Shown: positions 1 to 6,236 of the stretch, piece by piece
Position numbering within the stretch: the stretch's first letter is position 1
How the letters are laid out: every line of letters begins with the position of its first letter
From: Acidobacteriota bacterium
Lineage (GTDB): Bacteria > Acidobacteriota > Vicinamibacteria > Vicinamibacterales > 2-12-FULL-66-21
Reading direction: 5' to 3'
NCBI GenBank assembly: GCA_013697225.1
Contig: JACCXG010000105.1
Location: forward strand, 1 to 8,882
Length of the DNA: 8,882 nt
Notes under the pieces: generated by a model
Databases searched by the model: none
The model's input: only the letters and a program-made list of their open reading frames with translations
What the model was told of the DNA's origin: nothing
Made by a program: the position numbers and the translations under genes

Positions 1-1464
1 CTGCCGCACCCCGCCACGCTGTTTGCCGTCATGGCGGTGCTCGTCATCATCCTGTCGGCGGTAGCCGCGCAGTTCGATCTGGCGGTCACCCACCCCGGAA
101 CGGGGCAGCCGGTGCAGCCGGTGAGCCTGATGACGGTTGCGGGCCTCCACCGGATCATGACGGAACTCGTCACGAACTTCACCGGCTTCGCTCCGCTCGG
201 AACGGTGCTCGTGGCAATGCTCGGTATTGCCGTGGCGGAGGGAAGCGGCCTGATCGGCGCCGGGTTGAAGCTGGTGGTGCTTTCGGCGCCGCCACGCGCG
301 CTCACCCTGGCGATCGTGTTCGCGGGGATCATGTCGAACACCGGGGGAGAGGTCGGCTACGTGCTGCTGATCCCTCTGGCAGCCATCATGTTCCATGCGG
401 TCGGGCGGCATCCTTTGGCCGGGATGGCCGCCGCGTTTGCCGGAGTATCTGGCGGGTACAGCGCCAACCTCCTCCTCGGGACGGTGGACCCCCTGCTCGC
501 CGGGCTTTCGGAAGAAGCGGCGCGGATCATCGACCCGGCTTACAGGGTCAACCCGTCGGCGAACTACTACTTCATGGTGGTGTCGACGTTCCTCATCGCG
601 GGTCTGGGAACCTTCGTGACGGAGCGCATCGTCGAGCCGCGACTTGGACGCTTCGAAGGTCCCGCGCACGGCGACGCCGCGGCGACAACCCTCGGCCCCC
701 TCGAGAGGCGCGGCTTATGGTCAGCGGGTATTGCCGCCCTCGTGTTCACCGCAGTGATCCTCTGGGGCACGGTGCCGGAGGGAGGCTTCCTGCGCGATCC
801 GCAGACGGGCGGACTGCTTCGCTCTCCGTTCATGTCCGGGATCGTGGCGCTGATCTTCGCGGCCGGGGCGGTCACGGGGCTGGCCTACGGCATTGCCGCG
901 GGGACGGTGCGGAGTGACAACGATGTTGTGAAGGCCATGGGAAAGGCGATGGAAACGCTCGGCGTCTACCTGGTCCTGGTCTTCTTCGCCGCCCAGTTCG
1001 TCGCGTTCTTCAATTGGACGAACCTGGGACTCATCTTCGCCATCAAGGGAGCCGGAGCCCTGCAGGCGGCCGGGCTCGGGACGATTCCGCTGATCGTCGC
1101 CTTCGTGCTGGTTTCCGCCTTCATCAATCTGTTCATGGGGAGCGCGTCGGCCAAGTGGGCGATCATGGCGCCGGTCTTCGTGCCGATGCTCATGCTCCTC
1201 GGCTACACGCCGGAATTCACACAGGCAGCCTACCGGATTGGAGACAGCACGACGAACATCATCTCGCCGATGATGTCCTACTTCGCGCTGATCATCGCGT
1301 TCATGCAGCGGTACCAGCCGGGTGCCGGCATCGGGACCCTCGTTGCCACAATGCTCCCGTATTCCGCCGTCTTCCTTGCGGGCTGGACACTGCTTCTGGT
1401 GATCTGGATTGTCCTGGGTCTTCCCGTCGGCCCTGGCGCCGAATTGTACCTGCCGAGGGCGTAA
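1..1464 (+). CDS. AbgT-family transporter, 5' end outside window
   Basis: Inner-membrane transporter of the AbgT family (E. coli AbgT imports p-aminobenzoyl-glutamate; MtrF and YdaH export sulfonamides). The frame is open from base 1 (LPHPATLFAV precedes the first Met at 31), and this is the usual AbgT first-helix region, so the true start lies upstream and Met31 should not be taken as the start. About 487 residues are visible against roughly 510 for the family. Numbering from Met31, I see Asp153 (TVDP), Ser373, Trp376, Pro394, Arg402 and Asp405. Their spacing matches the functional residues I recall for MtrF (D193, S417, W420, P438, R446, D449), so the pore appears intact. Many hydrophobic helices run through the chain. 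Substrate cannot be decided from sequence: folate-breakdown product uptake or antimetabolite export are both possible. An 8-bp hairpin spans the stop codon. Confidence 0.93.
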   Translation: MPHPATLFAVMAVLVIILSAVAAQFDLAVTHPGTGQPVQPVSLMTVAGLHRIMTELVTNFTGFAPLGTVLVAMLGIAVAEGSGLIGAGLKLVVLSAPPRALTLAIVFAGIMSNTGGEVGYVLLIPLAAIMFHAVGRHPLAGMAAAFAGVSGGYSANLLLGTVDPLLAGLSEEAARIIDPAYRVNPSANYYFMVVSTFLIAGLGTFVTERIVEPRLGRFEGPAHGDAAATTLGPLERRGLWSAGIAALVFTAVILWGTVPEGGFLRDPQTGGLLRSPFMSGIVALIFAAGAVTGLAYGIAAGTVRSDNDVVKAMGKAMETLGVYLVLVFFAAQFVAFFNWTNLGLIFAIKGAGALQAAGLGTIPLIVAFVLVSAFINLFMGSASAKWAIMAPVFVPMLMLLGYTPEFTQAAYRIGDSTTNIISPMMSYFALIIAFMQRYQPGAGIGTLVATMLPYSAVFLAGWTLLLVIWIVLGLPVGPGAELYLPRA

Positions 1465-1475
1465 GTTCCCTCGGC
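1452..1475 (+). terminator. Hairpin over the AbgT stop codon, possible terminator
   Basis: GCCGAGGG (1452-1459) pairs perfectly with CCCTCGGC (1468-1475), giving an 8-bp GC-rich stem around an 8-nt loop that contains the TAA stop. No T-run follows, so it is not a classical intrinsic terminator. It may pause polymerase or protect the 3' end, or be chance in GC-rich DNA. Confidence 0.35.
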
Positions 1476-1500
1476 CGCACGCGGGCGTGAGGTCCCCTCT

Positions 1501-1510
1501 GTCAGCTGAC
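1501..1510. promoter_or_regulatory. 10-bp perfect palindrome, possible operator
   Basis: GTCAGCTGAC is a perfect 10-bp palindrome in the 140-nt gap between the AbgT-like gene and the permease, about 80 nt upstream of the putative -10 of the permease. No regulator is identifiable for it. It is short enough to be chance. The rest of this gap shows nothing recognisable. Confidence 0.15.
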
Positions 1511-1588
1511 CCGTCGTTGTGCCGGGCGTCAGCCCAGCCGCACAGCCCGCTTCTGCTGCCACGCAGCCTCTCGACCGCCCGAGACGGG

Positions 1589-1594
1589 TATACT
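1589..1594 (+). promoter_or_regulatory. -10 element TATACT of the permease gene
   Basis: TATACT matches the sigma70 -10 consensus at five of six positions and ends 10 nt before the ATG at 1605. A start about 7 nt downstream would leave only a few nucleotides of leader, and there is no Shine-Dalgarno sequence in between (CTGGGTCGTAGT). No well-spaced -35 is visible. The expected transcript is leaderless or nearly so. Confidence 0.5.
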
Positions 1595-1604
1595 GGGTCG
1601 TAGT

Positions 1605-2576
1605 ATGGATTTTGCTACCACCCTGCGCGTTGCGGTGCTGGCCCTGCGCCGCAACCTCCTCCGCACCATCCTCACGATGCTGAGCCTCGTGATCGGGGTC
1701 ACGGCGGTCATCACGATCGTCGCTCTCGGCAGGGGTGCTTCTTCGATAGTGGAGGAGGAGGTGATGTCGGCGGGGACCAACCTCATCATCGTCAGCGCCG
1801 GAAACTGGACGTCTGGAGGCGTGCGACTCGGAATGGGTTCGTCGAGCCGATTGACGGACGCCGACGCGGAGGCCATCCGCCGCGAGATCCCCGGTGTCGC
1901 TTACGTCAGTCCAGGCGTGCGGACTCGTCAGCAGCTGGTCTCAGCCGGACAGAACTGGTCCGCGAGCGTAGAGGGGGTGGGGGAAGACCTTCCGTTCATC
2001 CGTTCGTGGCCGATGCTGATGGGGCGGTTCTTCACGCGCACGGAAGTGGAGACAGCGGAGCGCGTGGCGGTGATCGGCACGGCCGTGCGCGATGCGCTCT
2101 TCGGGGCAGAGTCGAATCCTGGCGGAACGGACCTGTTCCGCGTGCGCACGCTCGAGGAGATCGCGGCAATCCGAACGAGCACGACGCGCACGATGACGTC
2201 CCTGCTGTCGGGCGTCGCGGCTGTCTCGCTCCTGGTCGGCGGCATCGGCGTGATGAACATCATGCTTGTGTCGGTGACGGAACGGACCCGGGAGATCGGT
2301 ATCCGCCTGGCTGTCGGGGCCCGCCGGCGGGACGTGCTGATGCAGTTTCTGACGGAGGCTGTTCTGCTCAGCCTTGCCGGCGGAGTATTGGGGATCATGC
2401 TCGGCTACGGTCTGGCGACAGGTCTATCGGAATTTCTCGAGTGGCCGAGCCATGTGGCCCCCGGCGCGGCGCTCGGCGCGTTCGCGTTCGCTGCGGTCGT
2501 GGGTATCTTCTTCGGCTGGTACCCGGCTCGCAAGGCAGCCAACATCGAGCCGATCGAGGCGCTTCGCGCCGAGTAG
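1605..2576 (+). CDS. MacB/FtsX-type ABC permease with shortened periplasmic domain
   Basis: Inner-membrane permease subunit of the MacB type, whose relatives work with a separate or fused ATPase to drive export or periplasmic mechanotransmission. The architecture is a first membrane helix (about 21-43), a periplasmic MacB_PCD-like domain starting with the GTNLI segment, and then three C-terminal helices (about 196-222, 250-275, 285-305). The C-terminal FtsX core has the family sequences GGIGVMNIMLVSVTERTREI and GWYPARKAA and ends in PIEALRAE. At 323 residues it is about 80 shorter than the usual 400 or so. The loss lies at residues 168-176, where the FGAESNP stretch runs straight into the segment that normally precedes the second helix (RVRTLEEIA). 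The frame is maintained. No ATPase or membrane-fusion gene is adjacent. The ATG is chosen because family homology starts there and a -10 lies just upstream. It may be a functional short variant or a decaying paralogue. Confidence 0.88.
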   Translation: MDFATTLRVAVLALRRNLLRTILTMLSLVIGVTAVITIVALGRGASSIVEEEVMSAGTNLIIVSAGNWTSGGVRLGMGSSSRLTDADAEAIRREIPGVAYVSPGVRTRQQLVSAGQNWSASVEGVGEDLPFIRSWPMLMGRFFTRTEVETAERVAVIGTAVRDALFGAESNPGGTDLFRVRTLEEIAAIRTSTTRTMTSLLSGVAAVSLLVGGIGVMNIMLVSVTERTREIGIRLAVGARRRDVLMQFLTEAVLLSLAGGVLGIMLGYGLATGLSEFLEWPSHVAPGAALGAFAFAAVVGIFFGWYPARKAANIEPIEALRAE

Positions 2577-2583
2577 ATCCCCT

Positions 2584-4593
2584 TCAGGCGCGGGTGCCGC
2601 TGTCCAGTCTCAGCGCCATCATCGTCGCGTCGTCGAACGGCTCGGCCTTCCCCCGGAACGTCCGGGCCGCCTGCTCTATGCGCTGGAGCACGGTATCGAT
2701 GCCGTCGGTCTGACCCTCTACGAGCAGCGCCTCCAGCCGGTCGGTGCCGAACATCTCGCCCGATTCGTTTTCGGTTTCGACGAGGCCGTCCGTGTAGAAG
2801 AACAGAAGATCCCCCGCGTCCACCTGCACGGCAGCCTCTTCGTACGGCCGTCCCGGATAGAGGGCAATCGGCAATCCTGTCGCCGCCATCGCCTCGATCC
2901 CTCCCGCAGCGTGCAGAACGAACGGCGGATTATGGCCCGCGTTCACATACCGAAGCTGGTAGCCCATCGGATCGAGCACCGCCATGAAAAGTGTCAGGTA
3001 TACGGCTCCTGGTGTACTTTCCGCAATGCTCTTGTCGAGTTCTGCCGCCAGTTCCGCGAGGTTGGCGCTTCGCGTCAGCCGGGCTCGAAGCGTGGCCTGC
3101 ACGTTCGCCATCAGCAGCGCGGCGCTGACCCCCTTGCCCGAGACGTCCCCCACGAGCAGCGCCAGACGACCGTCCTCGAGCGCAAAGTAGTTGAAGAAGT
3201 CCCCTCCAACCTCGAGTGCCGGAATGGACACGCCGTTGATCTCCGCCGCGCCGAGGCGAAGCGGGCTGCGAGGCAGCATCTCCGTCTGGATCAAACGCGA
3301 GAGCTCGAGTTCCCGGCGCAGCCGTTCCTGCTGGACGGCCATGGCCTGGTGCCGCTCGAGGTCTTCGGCCATCTGGTTGAAGGCCGCGGCAAGTGAACCG
3401 AATTCGTCCTTCGTGCGTACTGGAACGCGCGCGCGGAAGTCCCCGGCGGCGAGCTGGCGCACGCCGGCGTTCAGCGACGCGAGGTGGCGCGTCATCCCGT
3501 GGGAAATTGGCACGACACCAACGAGCGCGAGGGCGATGAACAGCAGGCCGATAGAGAGGTTACGCACGGATGCACGCCGGATCTCCCTGAGCGATTCACC
3601 AATGGGCCGGGCCATCCCGAAGATCAATCCGCTCGGATCTTTCCGCGCGACGATCAGCCAGTCCCCCGCGCGCCTCGGACGCCCGTCTGCCGCGGCCGGG
3701 CCCAGGGCAGCAACTCCGAAGGACTCCAGTGTCTTCCGCTGTTCCGGGTCGGGGTTGTGCAGGGCGCCGCGTGTATCTATCGCGAAGGGGATCTCCCCCT
3801 GATCGCTGCGGGCAAACGCGAATACCGCACGGAGGGTGCGATCCAGGTTGAGGGTGGCGTTCGCGGTACCTACGACCCTGCCGTCCTCGGTGACGGCAAT
3901 CTCTACGCGCCGGCCCTCCACCTGCAGCCGCATGGCGCGCGCGTCGGCCGCAGCCTGCGAGGTGGTCTCGGCTGCTCTCCGCGCGGCTTCTTCGGCTGTC
4001 GCCAGGCTTTCCTCCAGAGTCTGTGCGGCAGGCGTCCCCGAGTCGCCAGGGGGGACGTCGGTCTGGGCTACGCGCCGGGCTTCGGCAATTGCCTCCTGCA
4101 CATCGACGACGATGACCTCCGGTGCAGGCTCCGGTGATGCCGCATCGGGTGGCGGTCCCCACCCGCCACGGCCCCTGCCCCCTCGACCTCCAAAACGAGG
4201 CCCGTCAGGGTCAGGGAACCCGCGCCCCCGGGCGCCCTCGGGCGGGGCAGGGGGCGGTGGCGGCCCGGTAGGCCGGCCGGCGGGGACCGTGCGCCGCAAC
4301 TCCACACGTTCCACGAGGGAGGCTGTGTCGCCGAGCATCGGTGCGACGCGGTCACGCATGCCCGGTCCACCGCGCCCGTCTCCGTCCTCGAACATGCGGT
4401 CCATGCGCCGGCCGACGTCCGCCATGATGCGCTCCATCCGCCGCCCCATGTCTGCGGCACTCGCCGTTGCTTCGCGCTGTGCCGCGGCTTCGAACGTGCC
4501 CACCCAGGACCGGTGCGCCAGGAAGGTCACCGCGCTCAAGGGCAGGACGGACAACAGCAGAAAGACGATGATGAGTCGTGTGCGGAGGGACAT
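2584..4593 (-). CDS. Membrane PP2C/SpoIIE-type serine phosphatase with HAMP domain
   Basis: Predicted sensor phosphatase (669 aa) that would remove phosphate from a Ser/Thr protein, typically an anti-sigma-factor antagonist in a partner-switching pathway; no such partner is in the window. Order: membrane helix 6-25; extracytoplasmic region about 26-343; second helix about 345-362; HAMP about 363-415; short coiled linker; PP2C domain about 440-665. Metal-binding motifs are all present: GGDFF (Asp465), VGDVSGKG (Asp483), NAGHNPP, FYTDGLVE (Asp602) and DDAT (Asp654, Asp655). The extracytoplasmic part ends in a Cache-like stretch (about 222-330, including GEIPFAID). It carries a Pro/Gly/Arg-rich low-complexity segment at 104-150 and an Ala/Glu-rich, probably helical, segment at 160-220. 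The gene converges on the permease with 7 nt between stops and is divergent from the small exported protein gene. The start ATG lacks a Shine-Dalgarno sequence. Confidence 0.92.
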   Translation of the reverse strand: MSLRTRLIIVFLLLSVLPLSAVTFLAHRSWVGTFEAAAQREATASAADMGRRMERIMADVGRRMDRMFEDGDGRGGPGMRDRVAPMLGDTASLVERVELRRTVPAGRPTGPPPPPAPPEGARGRGFPDPDGPRFGGRGGRGRGGWGPPPDAASPEPAPEVIVVDVQEAIAEARRVAQTDVPPGDSGTPAAQTLEESLATAEEAARRAAETTSQAAADARAMRLQVEGRRVEIAVTEDGRVVGTANATLNLDRTLRAVFAFARSDQGEIPFAIDTRGALHNPDPEQRKTLESFGVAALGPAAADGRPRRAGDWLIVARKDPSGLIFGMARPIGESLREIRRASVRNLSIGLLFIALALVGVVPISHGMTRHLASLNAGVRQLAAGDFRARVPVRTKDEFGSLAAAFNQMAEDLERHQAMAVQQERLRRELELSRLIQTEMLPRSPLRLGAAEINGVSIPALEVGGDFFNYFALEDGRLALLVGDVSGKGVSAALLMANVQATLRARLTRSANLAELAAELDKSIAESTPGAVYLTLFMAVLDPMGYQLRYVNAGHNPPFVLHAAGGIEAMAATGLPIALYPGRPYEEAAVQVDAGDLLFFYTDGLVETENESGEMFGTDRLEALLVEGQTDGIDTVLQRIEQAARTFRGKAEPFDDATMMALRLDSGTRA

Positions 4594-4604
4594 GCAGTCA
4601 CAGC

Positions 4605-4610
4605 AGTCTA
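4605..4610 (-). promoter_or_regulatory. -10-like TAGACT of the phosphatase gene
   Basis: On the minus strand TAGACT (T1, A2 and T6 conserved) ends 11 nt before the phosphatase ATG at 4593. The sequence between (GCTGTGACTGC) has no Shine-Dalgarno motif, and no good -35 is visible. This fits a very short leader, as seen for the neighbouring genes, but the match itself is modest. Confidence 0.3.
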
Positions 4611-4727
4611 GCGCGCCTCAGGAGGTGGTGCTGTGACGGTGCGGTGTTCGGGGGTGAAAAATGAGTGGCTCAGGGGACGCAGCGCCGCCCGCCGGCTCGG
4701 CTGTAGCGTCTGGCATGCCTCTGGCTA

Positions 4728-4733
4728 CATAAT
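4728..4733 (+). promoter_or_regulatory. -10 element CATAAT of the small exported protein gene
   Basis: CATAAT matches the -10 consensus at five of six positions and lies 7 nt before the ATG at 4741, so transcription would start at or beside that ATG, giving a leaderless mRNA. It overlaps the other in-frame ATG at 4732, which argues against that codon being used. No Shine-Dalgarno sequence or clear -35 is present. Confidence 0.45.
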
Positions 4734-4740
4734 GGCGAAT

Positions 4741-5181
4741 ATGAACCGACGGGTATTGATTCTGGTCGTTCTGGCCTCCGCCGTTGTGACATGGCTCTCC
4801 GGCGGCGCTGGTATCCGCACTCAGACAGGCCCGGAACCAGCCCTTGCCGGGGCGCCCGGCGGCACAACTGCCCCGGACGGAGATTTCGCAGGGGAGAGTG
4901 CCTCCGCTTCGTCCCAGCCGGCTGCATCAATACCCCTTGAGACGCCCTCTGATGATTCAGTACAGGTGGTGTACGACCTGATTCACGTCACCCCGGCTCC
5001 CACCCGGTCAGCCCAGCAGCCGCCACGGGCTGCACCTGCGGTACGAAAATCGGCCGTTCAGCGCGCCGAAGCGTCCTCCGACCGCCGGACCGATTCGAGC
5101 CGGCTTATCGCACGGGCCAGCCGTGTGCTCATCGGGGACGGCCGGCACCGGCCGGAGCCCTTTCCCAAGCCCGCAGACTGA
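4741..5181 (+). CDS. Small exported or membrane-anchored protein of unknown function
   Basis: I do not recognise this 146-residue protein. It starts MNRR and continues with a hydrophobic stretch (residues about 5-19) ending near SGGAG, which reads as a signal peptide or N-terminal anchor. The middle (25-110) is rich in Ala, Pro, Ser, Thr and Gly and looks disordered. One short ordered-looking stretch, VQVVYDLIHV, lies at about 75-84. The C terminus is basic (RLIARASRVLIGDGRHRPEPF) and ends FPKPAD. No cysteine or catalytic motif is seen. The frame is open upstream to a GTG at 4633, but the added residues resemble no leader and would span the promoter, so I chose ATG 4741, placed right after a -10 element. 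It is divergent from the phosphatase gene and 41 nt before the pyrophosphatase gene. It could be a periplasmic linker or surface protein; no function is assigned. Confidence 0.6.
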   Translation: MNRRVLILVVLASAVVTWLSGGAGIRTQTGPEPALAGAPGGTTAPDGDFAGESASASSQPAASIPLETPSDDSVQVVYDLIHVTPAPTRSAQQPPRAAPAVRKSAVQRAEASSDRRTDSSRLIARASRVLIGDGRHRPEPFPKPAD

Positions 5182-5211
5182 CCCGACTCGGCCGTTTGCC
5201 CCCCGGCATGC

Positions 5212-5217
5212 TACTTT
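5212..5217 (+). promoter_or_regulatory. -10-like TACTTT before the pyrophosphatase gene
   Basis: TACTTT keeps the key T1, A2 and T6 of the -10 element and ends 5 nt before the ATG at 5223. The only purine-rich stretch, GAGG at 5218-5221, is 1 nt from the ATG, too close to act as a normal Shine-Dalgarno site. This again suggests a leaderless start, though the hexamer match is weak. Confidence 0.3.
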
Positions 5218-5222
5218 GAGGC

Positions 5223-5771
5223 ATGCACCCGTGGCACGACTGTTATGTAGACGATGCGATCGTCGAGAAGGCGTTTCCCGTAGTCATCGAGGTCCCGAAG
5301 GGGAGTAAGAACAAGTACGAACTGGACAAGGAAACTGGTCTGCTCCGTCTGGATCGCGTCCTGTACAGCGCCGTCCACTATCCCGCCGATTACGGTTTCA
5401 TCCCCAGAACCTTCTGCGACGATGGCGACCCCCTCGATGCGCTGGTCATCAGCCAGGAACCGGTTCATCCGCTGACGCTGGTGGAAGCGCGTGCCATCGG
5501 AGTCATGCGTATGCGCGACGAGAAGGGGATTGACGACAAGATCGTGGCGGTCAGCGTCCGCGACCCCGCCTTTGCCGAGTACACCGACAAGGCGCAGATC
5601 CCCGGGCATGCCCTCCGCGAAATCCGCCGCTTCTTCGAAGACTACAAGACCCTCGAGCACAAGCAGGTCGTCGTCGAGGACCTGCTCGGCGTGCAGGACG
5701 CCATCCGGATCATTCGCGAGGCCCTCGACATGTACCGCCAGTTGCGGCGAGGCGAAATCCGGAAGGGCTAG
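5223..5771 (+). CDS. ppa: Inorganic pyrophosphatase, family I
   Basis: Soluble cytoplasmic Mg-dependent enzyme that hydrolyses pyrophosphate to two phosphates, pulling biosynthetic reactions forward. Length is 182 residues, normal for bacterial family I (E. coli 176). The signature DGDPLDA is at 67-73. All active-site residues of the E. coli enzyme have counterparts here: Glu23, Lys31, Glu33, Arg45, Tyr53, Tyr57, Asp67, Asp69, Asp72, Asp99, Asp104, Lys106, Tyr141 and Lys142. It should therefore be fully active. The start is fixed by the family's N-terminal length and by the -10-like element directly upstream. A VanZ-like gene follows after 6 nt, so the two are probably co-transcribed. No oddity in the protein itself. 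Confidence 0.97.
   Translation: MHPWHDCYVDDAIVEKAFPVVIEVPKGSKNKYELDKETGLLRLDRVLYSAVHYPADYGFIPRTFCDDGDPLDALVISQEPVHPLTLVEARAIGVMRMRDEKGIDDKIVAVSVRDPAFAEYTDKAQIPGHALREIRRFFEDYKTLEHKQVVVEDLLGVQDAIRIIREALDMYRQLRRGEIRKG
5761..5767 (+). promoter_or_regulatory. Shine-Dalgarno sequence fixing the VanZ-like GTG start
   Basis: GGAAGGG within the last codons of the pyrophosphatase gene lies 10 nt before GTG 5778. It supports the GTG start and translation from a shared mRNA, in contrast to the apparently leaderless genes nearby. Confidence 0.55.
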
Positions 5772-5777
5772 TTCCGG

Positions 5778-6161
5778 GTGCCCGTTGCTCTGCATCGCCT
5801 CCCCCTCTGGGTGTGGTGGATTCCCGTGGTGTGGATTGCCAGTTTTCCCATCGGGCTGACGGCAGACCCGCAGTGGCACCGGATCTCGCTGGTGCCGTTC
5901 ACCGACCCGGCCGACAAGATTCTGGACCTGGGTGTGAACCTGCTGATGTTCATCCCCTTTGGTTATTCATTTGCCGCCCGCCCGGGAGGGCTGCTCCGGC
6001 TCATGGCGGCTGCGGCCCTGACGTCGATCAGTGCCGAGCTCCTGCAATTGTTCAGTACGATCCGGTACCCGTCCTGCACGGATGTCGTCTATGCGGTGGT
6101 GGGTGCGCTCATCGGTGCGGCCGTCCGGCTGTGGGTCGTGCGTGCCCGCGAGGCCGGCTGA
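5778..6161 (+). CDS. VanZ-like family membrane protein
   Basis: Small inner-membrane protein (127 aa) of the VanZ-like family. Enterococcal VanZ gives low-level teicoplanin resistance, but the function of most relatives is unknown. Four membrane helices are expected at about 9-27, 50-67, 70-92 and 102-121. Family-typical residues are visible: the LVPF and DPADKILDLGVNLLMFIPFG region after helix 1, Ser-Ala-Glu-Leu-Leu-Gln in helix 3, and the PSCTDVVYAVVGALIGA segment leading into helix 4. The GTG start is supported by GGAAGGG 10 nt upstream and by the absence of an ATG before the first helix. It sits 6 nt after the pyrophosphatase stop, so an operon is likely. The next gene begins 75 nt downstream on the same strand and may or may not be on the same transcript. 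A role in cell-envelope physiology is an inference only. Confidence 0.85.
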   Translation: MPVALHRLPLWVWWIPVVWIASFPIGLTADPQWHRISLVPFTDPADKILDLGVNLLMFIPFGYSFAARPGGLLRLMAAAALTSISAELLQLFSTIRYPSCTDVVYAVVGALIGAAVRLWVVRAREAG

Positions 6162-6222
6162 ACCGTTGCGTGGCACGCGGAATGCTAATGCAGCGGGCAG
6201 AGTGTCCCCGCAGGGACCGTTC

Positions 6223-6229
6223 AGGGAGG
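6223..6229 (+). promoter_or_regulatory. Strong Shine-Dalgarno sequence of the PA2779-like gene
   Basis: AGGGAGG sits 7 nt before ATG 6237, near-ideal spacing. The 75-nt gap after the VanZ-like gene shows no convincing promoter: TTGCGT at 6166 and GCTAAT at 6184 are only 12 nt apart. Confidence 0.6.
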
Positions 6230-6236
6230 GCTTCAG

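Noticed and set aside
2374..3396. 340-codon plus-strand frame across the permease end and phosphatase 3' part
   Set aside because: It overlaps two well-supported genes, has no recognisable domain, and is Arg/Ser-rich shadow sequence.
3836..4636. 266-codon plus-strand frame opposite the phosphatase N-terminal part
   Set aside because: It is low-complexity Ser/Arg/Pro sequence generated by the antisense of the Gly/Arg-rich linker; the minus strand encodes clear PP2C and HAMP domains.
4633..4740. Upstream GTG start (4633) or ATG 4732 for the small exported protein
   Set aside because: The extension would place a Cys- and Trp-containing soluble stretch before the signal sequence and would cover the -10 element; ATG 4741 fits the promoter and the signal peptide better.
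5142..5155. Inverted repeat GGCCGG-CA-CCGGCC near the end of the small protein gene
   Set aside because: It is inside the coding sequence, has a 2-nt loop and no T-run, and such repeats arise easily at this GC content.
5205..5226. Two GGCATGC copies around the pyrophosphatase start, also one at 4712
   Set aside because: The spacing to the -10 differs between the two promoters and the hexamer GCATGC also occurs inside coding sequence, so chance is likely.
5211..5879. 222-codon minus-strand frame opposite the pyrophosphatase gene
   Set aside because: Shadow of a highly conserved gene whose every active-site residue is present on the plus strand.
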